Shown: positions 16,785 to 25,068, counted from the stretch's first letter. The stretch: 64,000 nucleotides of DNA from Chitinophagaceae bacterium (GCA_016719015.1 JADKAZ010000001.1:1-64000); one strand, 5' to 3'. Notes: a model not told the origin generated them from the letters alone. Made by a program: numbers and translations.

Positions 16785-17549
16785 TCAATAGACATTCTTC
16801 GTAAGCCATTTGTAGCCATTCTTATAAATGTTTACTACATCAACCGTTCCCCCAACTTTATCTGGATTTGCTTTAACTTCTAGTTCAATTAATTCAACTA
16901 ATGTTTCTTTAATTCTTTCTATGTCAAAAGCAAAATCAGGGGAATCTATAACCTTATGAATTTCCTTTGAAAACCCAGTCATGTAAATGTTATTTACAAA
17001 TAATGGCTTTGCTATAGAAACAAATTCATACACACCATTATTTAGCACAAGCCCAATATCAAAAGCCTTGTAAAACAATCCCCTATCATTACAAACCATC
17101 ATTACCTCTACTAGTTTCCCGTTCAAATTTCCCTTAAGCTCTTCCTTTAAATCATCTGGCATGTCTTTCCAAAGCGCATTTAATTCTTCAGAAATTGTTT
17201 TCCCACTATTATCAAAAGAGCTGTCAAAATTTTTATATTTGTCTATAGTGTTAATAATTATTTTTTTAGCATCAAACCTAACCACCTTTTTGTCATCTCG
17301 TATAGTCCCCCAACTGCCGGTAACCGTAAAAAAAATATTGTTACAAACAATTATTTTTAAATGCAGTCTTGCACCGACTATTTTTTTATTTTCAACCGAA
17401 GTCTCTCTTGAATCCGCTGCCATCCAAATACTATCTTTTGTTAACAAAGTCACTGTTGTTGTGCCGCCAATAATGATATATTCTTTGTTTTGTCCAGACA
17501 TTTGTTTGGTAATAAGTAATATAAATGAGATTAAAAGTAAATATTTCAA
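16785..17549 (-). CDS. Exported proteasome-beta-like (Ntn-hydrolase fold) protein
   Basis: A 254-residue protein with a hydrophobic N-terminal signal (MKYLLLISFILLITKQMSG). It then reads EYIIIGGTTTVTLLTKDSIW and MAADSRETS. If Thr30 is taken as residue 1, the junction is Gly(-1)-Thr(1) and the Asp of AADSR is residue 17, as in proteasome beta subunits; a Lys at 36 (LHLKIIV) is near the expected Lys33. The end GGTVDVVNIYKNGYKW resembles the last strands of that fold. It is probably an exported Ntn hydrolase or a non-catalytic relative; the substrate is unknown. It is flanked on both sides by family II repeats. Fold assignment is an inference from motifs. Confidence 0.6.
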   Translation of the reverse strand: MKYLLLISFILLITKQMSGQNKEYIIIGGTTTVTLLTKDSIWMAADSRETSVENKKIVGARLHLKIIVCNNIFFTVTGSWGTIRDDKKVVRFDAKKIIINTIDKYKNFDSSFDNSGKTISEELNALWKDMPDDLKEELKGNLNGKLVEVMMVCNDRGLFYKAFDIGLVLNNGVYEFVSIAKPLFVNNIYMTGFSKEIHKVIDSPDFAFDIERIKETLVELIELEVKANPDKVGGTVDVVNIYKNGYKWLTKNVY

Positions 17550-17610
17550 AGTATAAAGATTTTATCCTACGTAAAGTCGTCCCACGAACCTAAGCATAGT
17601 TGATGATTGG

Positions 17611-17753
17611 CATAACCGCCAACGGTTATGTACTGCTGATGGTGGGGAATTTTATATTCGTCCGCCCGGAACTGCTGCCTGGCTTTTTGATAAAGTTAAA
17701 TATAAAGAACTAAAGCTTGGCTTTATTCGTCAAGCCCCGAACCACAGCACAGC
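17611..17753. repeat. Intergenic repeat family II, copies B1 and B2, with hairpin
   Basis: A perfect hairpin CATAACCG-CCAA-CGGTTATG (17611-17630) is followed by copy B1 (17644-17680, GGGGAATTTTATATTCGTCC and GCCCGGAACTGCTGCC) and a weaker copy B2 (17721-17753, TTTATTCGTCAAGCCCCGAA and CCACAGCAC). The hairpin and B1 align in order with 20190-20258. The IS element interrupts this block on its right. Confidence 0.65.
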
Positions 17754-17830
17754 AGAATTACTGTCTCGTCCTAAAATAAGTTGACTGGTTTAGTTAAATA
17801 ATCCTGCTATTGGTTTACTAAGATAATTCA

Positions 17831-17854
17831 TCCTAAAATAGGTTGAGTAAAAAA
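17831..17854. repeat. Second, internal copy of the IS end sequence
   Basis: TCCTAAAATAGGTTGAGTAA repeats the sequence of the left end (17769-17786) 62 bases further in. It matches the right end slightly better than the outer left end does. It may be a relic of a tandem or nested end, or a second transposase site. Confidence 0.5.
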
Positions 17855-17931
17855 GAACTGGTGGTGGTGTGCGGGCAAAAATATTTTCGTAGCCCCCATA
17901 GCTAAAGAAAATATTTTGTGCGTTGGCCTGT

Positions 17932-18944
17932 TTAGCTTGCTTCATTTGTGACTGTTGTTTTTGTTCGTTTATAATAATAGTTTTTCCATGTTTTCTTTTG
18001 CAGTCCGTACTGTTTATGTACATCTTCGGGCACCTGCCAGTTCAGGCTGCTGTGCCTTCTGCGATAGTTGTAAATGGTAATACACCTGGCAATATGCCGG
18101 GAAGCCTCCAGGGGTTCTTTGTAATAGTTACTGATGAGTTCTGTCTTTAGTATGCCGTTTACTCTTTCAGCAATAGCATTTTCATAAGGGTCGCTGTTTT
18201 GTGTCATACTGATCTGGCAATTGTGTTGTTGCAGCAGGTTGGTATATTCAGTGCTGCAATATTGTATCCCCTGTCGCTATGGTGTATCACAATGGCATCC
18301 GGCGGCTTTTGTACCAGAGCTTTTTTCAGTGCCATGATGCCGCTGCTCACTTTCATATCATCGCTGAGATGGAAGCCCACGATCTTTCGGCTGTAAGCAT
18401 CAGTAATGAGGAACAGGTAAGCATGGCGGTGTTTGGTGGGGATGTAAGTAATATCAGCCACCCAAAGTTCATGAGCTTTAAGCGGCGTAAAATCCTTTGC
18501 CAGATTGGGATAGCGGCGAAAGTGGTGTTTACTCATGGTGGTATACACATTGCGTTTTAGTTTTCGGACCAACAGTTTGTTGCGACGCAGTAAATCAAAG
18601 AAAGCATCTCTTCCCATTTTAATATTGTGCTGATCAAAGAAGGGGAGGAGTTCAATAAATAGTTTTCTACCACCACAACGGGGTTGGTGTTTTCTGATTT
18701 GTTGAATTTGCTGCAGCACCAGGCCTTCCTGCAAATGCAGTCGCATGGTTTTACTCATGTGTTTATGATACGCCTGTGGCGTATAGCCCAACAGCCGGCA
18801 GATAGTTTGTAAACTAACAGAACTATATGCCTTTTTTATTTCCCGGACTGTGGGCTTCCAGACTTTTTTCTGATGGAGATATTGAGTTTGTCTTCGGCCA
18901 CATTGATAAGGGTGTCTAAAGCATCGGCTCTTAGTTTTTCCCAT
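17932..18944 (-). pseudogene. IS3-family transposase orfB (DDE), broken by a frameshift
   Basis: The DDE integrase-type transposase is read in two frames. The upstream part (18204-18944) has the HTH_21-like region and the first two acidic residues (WVADITYIP and HHSDRG). The downstream part (17932-18207) has the catalytic Glu (NAIAERVNGI). One base is missing in the four-C run 18268-18271 (G run on the coding strand). Restoring it gives DRGIQYCSTEYTNLLQQHNC, which continues into the second part. The break lies between the second Asp and the Glu, so this copy should be inactive unless it is a sequencing error. Confidence 0.85.
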
Positions 18945-19210
18945 TGCAATTGCTTTTCAAGGGCAGCAATTTTTTTCTGCAAATCATCAGCCGTGATTTG
19001 TTTTTTGGGGAGCCTTTTTTTGTTGGGGTCATCCATGTCTCTAAGATAGTGGCTTTGTTGTTTGGTTGTTCTATCCAGGCCATGAACACCCTGATAGATT
19101 TGCACCCATTTGCAGATGGTGGTGCGACCGATACCATACTTTGCTTGCAGCTTTCGGTACCCGCAGCCTTGCTCCAGGTACTCTTTAATAATCTGTTCTT
19201 TTAAGTCCAT
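18836..19210 (-). CDS. IS3-family transposase orfA (helix-turn-helix)
   Basis: A 124-residue OrfA with an N-terminal HTH (QGCGYRKLQAKYGIGRTTIC, residues about 15-34) and a C-terminal leucine-zipper-like coiled coil (LQKKIAALEKQLQWEKLRAD). It overlaps orfB by 109 bases in another frame. The slippery sequence A-AAA-AAG (18863-18869, minus strand) lies in the overlap. A -1 slip there joins ...ISIRKK to VWKPTVREIKK, so an OrfAB fusion is the expected product in intact copies. Confidence 0.9.
   Translation of the reverse strand: MDLKEQIIKEYLEQGCGYRKLQAKYGIGRTTICKWVQIYQGVHGLDRTTKQQSHYLRDMDDPNKKRLPKKQITADDLQKKIAALEKQLQWEKLRADALDTLINVAEDKLNISIRKKSGSPQSGK
18863..18869 (-). promoter_or_regulatory. Programmed -1 frameshift site A-AAA-AAG
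   Basis: The heptamer is in the correct phase relative to orfA codons (AAA AAG) and moves the ribosome into the orfB frame. This is the usual way IS3 elements make their transposase. Confidence 0.7.
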
Positions 19211-19254
19211 AAAATGGTTGTTTTTTAGTCAACCTATTTCAGGACGAGACATAC

Positions 19255-19320
19255 CGCTGCTGATTGCTCCAATGTCAAGCCCCACTATTGGCAATACCAA
19301 TGTTAGCGGTAGTTTATTTA
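19255..19320. repeat. Repeat fragment on the right side of the IS
   Basis: CGCTGCTGATTGCTCCAATG, then TCAAGCCCC and CCAATGTTAGCGGTAG. It is the displaced half of block B: read across the excised IS, it continues 17753 without a break. ATTGG and CCAAT inside it pair, and ACCGCTAAC on the minus strand recalls the 20190 copy. Confidence 0.5.
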
Positions 19321-19329
19321 TTTTTCTTT

Positions 19330-20148
19330 TCAGTCAGCAGACGGTTGTATGAATTTAGATACTTGTCTTTTATTTGCTATTCCAGTCAAGGTCAATAAAA
19401 TTAAAAGTATTACGAAACTTCCAAAAAAAGTGATGAGCTTGTTCATTGAACCCACGGCTTCAGTCAATGGTTGTATCATATTATGCTTTGCCAAGAGCTG
19501 ATTGATGTATTCATTCAAAATAAAAAATGAACTGACCAATAATATAGGCCAACCGTTTGCTCTGTCTTTCAGAAAAAAGAGAAGCCCGATGCCTAAACAA
19601 ACATAACGTGCTGTTGCAGCAGCCGTTCCAAAACGGTAGAAAGTTTCCGGTCCTTCTATTTTGAATTGAGGAACAGCGTTAATTAATGTGAAAAACAAGG
19701 CTATGCCGAAAAACAAAACAGCAGTGCTTAAAAGAAAGGCTCCATGTACTTTCCTTCTTTTTTTAAAAATAAAAGCAAGCAGAATAATTAAGCCTAATTC
19801 CAGTGTACCCATTACATTTTGAACGAGCAAAAAGTCCCCTTCGCCGGAAACAACCCCTTTGTGGGCTGAGTGAACCGATAACAAAGCGGTGGTAGCAAAT
19901 AAAAATGGTCCAAAAAATAAAATGGACAGCCCAATTTTTCTATGACTTGCGTTTTGTTTCTTTCCTATAAGAATAAGTTGATATAGTAATAAAGACAGCC
20001 AGATCAAACTGGTAGCTACATGAAGATTTTGATAGAAAGTAGGATTTGCATCAACTCCAAAATAAATATTCCAAAACCCTGGAACGCACAGTACTATTAC
20101 AATCACTAAGAGCAAATACTCAAGAATGTATTTTTTGAAATTTCTCAT
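19330..20148 (-). CDS. Polytopic membrane protein of unknown function
   Basis: About 272 residues starting MRNFKKYILEYLLLVIVIVL. The upstream ATG at 20247 would translate the adjoining intergenic repeat and is rejected. Seven or eight hydrophobic helices are visible, for example LHVATSLIWLSLLLYQLILI, IGLSILFFGPFLFATTALLS and GTLELGLIILLAFIF, with a His in the second and another near LSVHSAHKG. The layout recalls haem- or electron-transfer membrane proteins, but no motif proves this. It is flanked by family II repeats on both sides. Confidence 0.7.
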   Translation of the reverse strand: MRNFKKYILEYLLLVIVIVLCVPGFWNIYFGVDANPTFYQNLHVATSLIWLSLLLYQLILIGKKQNASHRKIGLSILFFGPFLFATTALLSVHSAHKGVVSGEGDFLLVQNVMGTLELGLIILLAFIFKKRRKVHGAFLLSTAVLFFGIALFFTLINAVPQFKIEGPETFYRFGTAAATARYVCLGIGLLFFLKDRANGWPILLVSSFFILNEYINQLLAKHNMIQPLTEAVGSMNKLITFFGSFVILLILLTLTGIANKRQVSKFIQPSAD

Positions 20149-20189
20149 GTTTTGGCAGCGTTTGGTTATTTTGATTATCTGGTTTGCAA

Positions 20190-20377
20190 TTACCGCTAAC
20201 GGCAAGGGCTTTGTGTCAGGCGGGGAAAAAGAATTCCGTCTGCCCACAACCGCTGCCGATTGAAAATATTTTATTGAAGTTATGATTCAAAGTTGAATGT
20301 TGCTTGTCCTGCCCAAACCACTGCTGAGATTTGCTAAATTGTTCATTGTTATTCCGTCCAGCCCCGCTTGCACAAAA
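20190..20377. repeat. Intergenic repeat family II, copies D1, D2 and a related motif
   Basis: TTACCGCTAACGGCAA (20190-20205) aligns with the hairpin at 17611-17630. GGGGAAAAAGAATTCCGTCT and GCCCACAACCGCTGCC (20222-20258) align with B1. GTCCTGCCCAAACCACTGCTGA (20307-20328) aligns with B2, and ATTCCGTCCAGCCCC (20351-20365) shares the same core. Confidence 0.65.
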
Positions 20378-20447
20378 CCTCCTGTTGTACGCATACCCTT
20401 TCTCCCTGGTCATCTATAATGTGGGTCTGTGTCGCACCGCATGATGG

Positions 20448-20549
20448 TTGCCGTGTGTAGGGCAAGGCAGGCTCTTGGGCAGGTTGGCTTCTGTGCAGTT
20501 GGTTTGTGTGCCTGCCCATGTGCCTGACTTGCAGCGTCGGCTTGTTAGA
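20448..20549. repeat. Structured direct repeat, left copy (E)
   Basis: 102 bp beginning TTGCCGTGTGT and ending GTTAGA. Nested stems: GCAAG/CTTGC, CAGGC/GCCTG, bulge TCT/TGT, then TGGGCAGG/CCTGCCCA around a 27-nt loop starting TTGGCTT and ending GTGTG. The other copy is 25230-25331, same orientation and same length. Confidence 0.85.
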
Positions 20550-20626
20550 TTTTTCTATTAGCAATTCAAATAGGCTTTGTCAATTGTTGGTCTGTGTCCA
20601 ACCATGAGTTGCTTAACGAAAGCTAC

Positions 20627-23041
20627 TTAAAACTTATAACTATAACCTAACCTGAAAACCTGTGTTTCGTAATAGTCGGTGCTGGCTAGTTTAAAGCCGT
20701 TACCATTTAATTCTTTCTTTATATTTAGCGTATTAAAAATATCGCTGGCATTAAAAAATAGTTCTCCTTTGCTTTTTTGTATTTGCTTTTTTATTCCCAT
20801 GTCTACTGAAAATCTTGTACCTATTTTGCCTTGAGGTATAATGTCAGGTGCTAAATAAATGCTGGTGATTTGTATGTCTGTTTGTTTGGGCAAATGAAAA
20901 ATGCCATTCAATTTTATATTGCCTGATGTAAAATGTTCTTTTGTCGCTGTGTACATTGATGGTACAGGATATTTATTTTCTACGGTAAAAGCGTCAATAA
21001 TGTTTCGATACACATTTACATTGGTATTGATTGAAACGGCTTTTGAAAAGTCGTGTTGAAAAACCATTTCCACACCTGTATTACTGCTATGACCGGCATT
21101 TTGAAATACAGTATAAATCAAAGTGCTTGGTGGAACTTGTGTTGCAATTCTAGTAATAGTCCCTTCTGTGCTGCGATGATAAAGTGCGGAATAAAAATAA
21201 CCTTTTTTCAGTGTGGTTTTATAACCTAACTCATAAGAATTGGTAAACTGTGGACGAAGTGCTGGGTTACCAACTTTTATAATTTCAGCATCATCATATT
21301 TTGGAAAAATACGAATGTCCACTTCATTTGGTCTGTCAACTCTGCGATTATAAAATAATGAAATTTTATTTTGGTCGTTTATTTTATAAGCTAACCTAAC
21401 ATTAGGAAAAGGCTGTGTGTAATTGTAACCGTCACTTTTATAAGTGTTGTGATTAGGGTTTACTTTGTATTGTAAATCCACATATTCAACTCTTAAACCA
21501 ATTTCAGCTTCTATCTTTTTGCTTTCATAAACGTAGTTGCCATAAACCGCAGGAATAATTTCTGTGTAAGTTGCTGCACCACCTGCATTGGTGTCTAAAG
21601 GCGAATTGAACCCCGGTTTGAATTGCATATTTGTAGGAATGTCCCTGTAACGAAACTTTACGCCGCCTTCAATTCGTCCATGCTTTAATGGTTTTACATA
21701 ATCAATATTAAAATCGGCAACATGTTCGTCTGATAATAATTTGAAAGAATCTAAACCTGTGTAAGTCGGTAATGTATTTACAAAATTATATTTCTCATCT
21801 TCTCTGTGAAAAGTGTAATTGAAACCGATATTCAATAAATGTCCTGCCTGTTTAAATTTATGCTGATAGGCTGCTGATGCAACAGCAGTAGTTTTTAATT
21901 CATCCTCTAAAAACTGCCAAAGGCGAAGCCTGTTAGAATAATCTTTGTTAAAAAATGGCTGGTCGCCACGGTCAATTATTTTTTCAATGCCAAACAATCC
22001 TGAAATTGTTAATGTATTTTGATTATTAATGTTCCAGTCAATTCCAGCTTTTGTAGTAACAAAATGAGTGTTTCTGTTTCTTTTTGTTTGTTGATTAATG
22101 ATTGTACCATCATCAAAAGTTCTGGTTACAAATTCATTTTTATTAAGCGTTTCTGTATACAACCAATCGACTTGCAAAAACGCATTGATTTTATTTTTTC
22201 GATAGTTTAACGAAAGAGAAGGATTGATTTTAGGCGTTGCCTGATATTGAGGACGGATAGTGGGCAGGTTTTCCTTTTTCTGCCATAACGCACCTACGCC
22301 TGTTGTAAATCCAACTTTACCATTAAAGCCTTGCTGCTTATTTTTTTTGTAGATAATATTAATGATGCCTGCGTTGCCGTTAGCATCATATTTAGCTGAT
22401 GGATTGTTTATGATTTCAATTCTTTCAATGGCTGATGCAGGAATATTGTCTAACCCTGTTTGGCTGCCAAAGCCTGTTAAAGCAGTTTGTTTGCCATCAA
22501 TTAAAATGGCTACTTTATCGCTGCCTCTCAATTCTACTTTTCCTTCCTGGCTTGTAGTAACGCCTGGTAAATTTTTTAATGTTTGTAAAACAGAGCCGCC
22601 GCTTTGGCTAATGTTTGCAGCTACTGAATATGTTTTTTTATCCATTTTGTTGCTCACATCATCTTGCTTAGAACTTACAACAACTTCTTGTAGTTGCTTT
22701 GAATCTTGTTGTAATTCTATTGTGCCAATGTCTAAGAATGAACTTAATGAGCCGACTAAAAGAGATTGTGATTTTAATTCATAACCAGTATAGGAAAACT
22801 GTAAAAAATAGGTGCCTGATTTTATGCTGCTTAATGTAAACCTGCCTTCTTCGTTGCTTACTGTACCAGTAACAAATGCACTATCTTTTTCTGTTTTTAG
22901 AACAATATTTACAAAAGGAAGTGCAGATTTATCAGACTTATTTTTAATTAATCCCGATATAGAAACACCAGAAGTTTGAGCATAAGAGGCTGTTGCTAAA
23001 AACGCTACTAGACAAAGTGATAAAAAGAATTTTACTTGCAT
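20627..23041 (-). CDS. TonB-dependent receptor with carboxypeptidase-regulatory-like N-domain
   Basis: An 804-residue outer-membrane receptor. The signal peptide ends ...LATASYAQ. A carboxypeptidase-regulatory-like beta-sandwich (about residues 25-110, VSISGLIKNKSDKSALPFVN, ending SYTGYELKS) is followed by a plug domain (LQTLKNLPGVTTSQEGKVEL, then NGNAGIINIIYKK) and a 22-strand-type barrel of the OMP_b-brl_3 class ending in LGYSYKF. Such receptors import siderophores, metals, vitamins or peptides; the ligand is not readable. A histidine kinase and response regulator lie immediately upstream on the same strand and probably regulate it. Confidence 0.88.
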   Translation of the reverse strand: MQVKFFLSLCLVAFLATASYAQTSGVSISGLIKNKSDKSALPFVNIVLKTEKDSAFVTGTVSNEEGRFTLSSIKSGTYFLQFSYTGYELKSQSLLVGSLSSFLDIGTIELQQDSKQLQEVVVSSKQDDVSNKMDKKTYSVAANISQSGGSVLQTLKNLPGVTTSQEGKVELRGSDKVAILIDGKQTALTGFGSQTGLDNIPASAIERIEIINNPSAKYDANGNAGIINIIYKKNKQQGFNGKVGFTTGVGALWQKKENLPTIRPQYQATPKINPSLSLNYRKNKINAFLQVDWLYTETLNKNEFVTRTFDDGTIINQQTKRNRNTHFVTTKAGIDWNINNQNTLTISGLFGIEKIIDRGDQPFFNKDYSNRLRLWQFLEDELKTTAVASAAYQHKFKQAGHLLNIGFNYTFHREDEKYNFVNTLPTYTGLDSFKLLSDEHVADFNIDYVKPLKHGRIEGGVKFRYRDIPTNMQFKPGFNSPLDTNAGGAATYTEIIPAVYGNYVYESKKIEAEIGLRVEYVDLQYKVNPNHNTYKSDGYNYTQPFPNVRLAYKINDQNKISLFYNRRVDRPNEVDIRIFPKYDDAEIIKVGNPALRPQFTNSYELGYKTTLKKGYFYSALYHRSTEGTITRIATQVPPSTLIYTVFQNAGHSSNTGVEMVFQHDFSKAVSINTNVNVYRNIIDAFTVENKYPVPSMYTATKEHFTSGNIKLNGIFHLPKQTDIQITSIYLAPDIIPQGKIGTRFSVDMGIKKQIQKSKGELFFNASDIFNTLNIKKELNGNGFKLASTDYYETQVFRLGYSYKF

Positions 23042-23120
23042 TATTCCCCGATTTTCTTAGTTAATATTTTGAAAGATAATTGAGCAAAGCTGCAACATGA
23101 TTTAGAATAAAATTTGAATT

Positions 23121-24386
23121 TTAGAATGAAATAGTAAATGAATGCAGGTTGTTTGAGTAATTATATGAAACCTGCCAGCCATTGATGTTTGCAATTTTCT
23201 TAATGATGGATAAACCTAAGCCTGTGCCGTCTTCTGAAGGATTTTCTTTAGAAAAACGATTAAACAAATGTTCGCTATTTAAAGCCTGTGTTTGACCACT
23301 ATTGGAAAATTTGAGGCTATTATTATGTGTAGATATATTGATTTCACCTTCTTCAGTATTATGCTTGATTGAGTTTAGAAACAGATTGCTAATAAGCACA
23401 TCAGCCAAAATTGGGTTTGATTTTACTTCAACATCTTCTCCTGAATCAATCTTAATAGTCAGGTGTTTTGCTTTTGCCTGTTCAGTAAAAAAATCAAGAT
23501 TTTTTCGAATGCAGTTGGTTAGTGAAATGGTTTGCTTGTCGTTGTAAACGGCATTTTCCATTTTAGAAAGCAGCAAAAGATTTTTATTTAGACGATTTAA
23601 ACGTGATACATTATCATTTAATGAATCTAAAATTTCTGATTGCTCTTGGGTAACATCAGTTCTTTGAATGAGTGTATCAATTTTGGCTTGAAAAACAGCT
23701 AATGGCGTTTGTAATTCGTGGGCTGCATTTTCTATAAACTCTTTTTGCGTTTTGTAAATAGCTGTATTTTTATCTATCAATTTTTCAATGCTGGTATTTA
23801 AGCGATTAAACTCTTCAATTTCTGTTTTTGTAAATTCTGGTTTTCGGGTTTTGTCAATTTCAAAACTCTCAATTTGTTGAAGAGTTTTATAGAAAGGCTT
23901 CCAAAGAGATAGCGACATTTTTTTTGTAATGAAGAATAAGCCAATGAGTAAAATGGAAATGGTTGCTAAAAATAAAATTCCAATACTTTTAATGAGGTCT
24001 TGCGTTTCAACTAAATTAATTCTGCCAGTGTATGCGTATCTTTTCCCTTGTATTGTCACAGCAGCTTTTAGTTCACGGTAAGGTTCTAATTCAGCATCCA
24101 GCGTATCGTAGTAAGTTGTGGTATAGATAGTGTCGGTTGACAAATTGTCGAAAGCGTTAATTTTCCTATTACGGTTAAATTTGTTCCAATCTGCAATATT
24201 CGTTTCATTCATAGTTGGGGCTGCATATTCTATAAACTCTTTTTTGTGAAGCAGTAAAGTGTCGTCAGCTTCTTGCAAGTACAGTTTTTGAGTAGCATAA
24301 TAGAAAACAGGTGCTGCAATCAGTAAAATGAGCAACGAGTATAGCAAATAAGCTCTTAATGTTTTATGTAAAAGTTTCTTATTCAT
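23121..24386 (-). CDS. Sensor histidine kinase
   Basis: A 421-residue membrane kinase. Two transmembrane segments (about residues 11-30 and 131-152) enclose a periplasmic sensor of about 100 residues. The H-box ENAAHELQTPLAVFQAKI (about residues 217-234) supplies the phosphorylated His. The N-box NLFLNSIKHNTEEGE and the G-box GTGLGLSIIKK complete the ATPase domain. It overlaps the response-regulator gene by eight bases, so the two are co-translated. The signal is unknown; the neighbouring TonB receptor is the likely regulated target. Confidence 0.93.
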   Translation of the reverse strand: MNKKLLHKTLRAYLLYSLLILLIAAPVFYYATQKLYLQEADDTLLLHKKEFIEYAAPTMNETNIADWNKFNRNRKINAFDNLSTDTIYTTTYYDTLDAELEPYRELKAAVTIQGKRYAYTGRINLVETQDLIKSIGILFLATISILLIGLFFITKKMSLSLWKPFYKTLQQIESFEIDKTRKPEFTKTEIEEFNRLNTSIEKLIDKNTAIYKTQKEFIENAAHELQTPLAVFQAKIDTLIQRTDVTQEQSEILDSLNDNVSRLNRLNKNLLLLSKMENAVYNDKQTISLTNCIRKNLDFFTEQAKAKHLTIKIDSGEDVEVKSNPILADVLISNLFLNSIKHNTEEGEINISTHNNSLKFSNSGQTQALNSEHLFNRFSKENPSEDGTGLGLSIIKKIANINGWQVSYNYSNNLHSFTISF

Positions 24387-25056
24387 TATTCCATTTGTAG
24401 CCTAAACCATAAACTGATTTAATGTAATCTCCACTTCCTGCATCGTACAATTTCTTCTTTAGGTTTTTAATGTGTGCATATACAAAATCGTGGTTGTCTA
24501 ACATATCTGCCATGTCGCCTGATAAATGTTCGGCTATAGCACTTTTAGAAAGCACTCTGTTTTCGTTTCCGATTAGGTAAAGCAGTAAATCAATTTCTTT
24601 CTTAGTAATGTCAATTAATTTGTTATTAACTTTTACCGTTTTTGAAAGAATATCAATACTGATTTCATTAAAGACAACAATATTATTTCCATTAAAGTTT
24701 TTCCTTCTTATTAAAGCCTGAATTCTTACAAGCAATTCAGATAAGTGAAATGGTTTTGTCAGATAATCGTCTGCACCAATCTCAAACCCTTCTATTCTTG
24801 TTTCCAATGTTTCTTTTGCTGAAATTATGATTATACCTTCTGCTTTGTTTTGGTGTTTTAATTCCTTTAAAATGTCAAAACCATTGCCGTCTGGTAGCAT
24901 GAGGTCGAGTAAAATGCAATCGTAGTCATAAATTGAAATTTTTTCGATAGCATCTTTCTTATTGTAAACCCATTCGCAAACAAAGTCCTTGTCGGTTAAG
25001 TATTTTTGAATACTTAATGCCAATTCCTTTTCATCTTCTATGAGTAACAATTTCAT
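24379..25056 (-). CDS. OmpR/PhoB-type response regulator
   Basis: A 225-residue regulator. The receiver domain has acidic pocket residues E7-D8, phospho-acceptor D51 (CILLDLMLPDGNGFD), and the KPF motif (DDYLTKPFHL). A winged-helix DNA-binding domain fills residues about 130-225 (TKKEIDLLLYLIGNENRVLS, ending SVYGLGYKWNNE). It is the first gene of the regulator-kinase-TonB receptor module. The segment is strongly AT-rich: 24601-24660 has 13 G or C of 60. Confidence 0.94.
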   Translation of the reverse strand: MKLLLIEDEKELALSIQKYLTDKDFVCEWVYNKKDAIEKISIYDYDCILLDLMLPDGNGFDILKELKHQNKAEGIIIISAKETLETRIEGFEIGADDYLTKPFHLSELLVRIQALIRRKNFNGNNIVVFNEISIDILSKTVKVNNKLIDITKKEIDLLLYLIGNENRVLSKSAIAEHLSGDMADMLDNHDFVYAHIKNLKKKLYDAGSGDYIKSVYGLGYKWNNE

Positions 25057-25060
25057 TGGG

Positions 25061-25068
25061 CAAATTTA
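25061..25068 (-). promoter_or_regulatory. Possible -7 element before the response regulator
   Basis: The minus strand reads TAAATTTG, matching TAnnTTTG, only four bases before the ATG. If it is used, the mRNA would be nearly leaderless, which makes it uncertain. Confidence 0.3.

Larger units (their letters stand above)
17762..19251 (-). mobile_element. IS3-family insertion sequence, 1490 bp
   Basis: The ends form a 25-bp inverted repeat with two mismatches (TGTCTCGTCCT(A/G)AAATA(A/G)GTTGACT, 17762-17786 and 19227-19251), begin TG and end CA. They are flanked by a 3-bp direct repeat TAC (17759-17761 and 19252-19254). Inside are orfA and orfB on the minus strand with a slippery heptamer between them, the standard IS3-family plan. 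It lies inside an intergenic repeat block, not a gene. Confidence 0.9.
20149..20626. other. 478-bp gap made largely of intergenic repeats
   Basis: No gene is supported. It holds family II copies D1 (20190-20258) and D2 (20299-20328), a related motif at 20348-20377 (TTATTCCGTCCAGCCCCGC), and the structured repeat E (20448-20549). An open frame across 20349-20564 is only a translation of these repeats. Confidence 0.6.

Noticed and set aside
17831..19251. Alternative IS boundary at the inner left motif
   Set aside because: Only the outer end at 17762 gives the TG...CA termini and the TAC duplication.
20149..20247. 33-residue N-terminal extension of the membrane protein
   Set aside because: It reads through repeat D1; MRNFKKYILEYL at 20148 is a natural membrane-protein start.
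20349..20564. 71-codon minus-strand open frame
   Set aside because: It lies wholly in intergenic repeats E and relatives, with no start context or recognisable product.
20448..20602. Integron attC site
   Set aside because: GTTAGAT at 20544 fits GTTRRRY, but no matching RYYYAAC lies on the expected side, copy F lacks the core, and no integrase is in the window. Kept only as a structural analogy.
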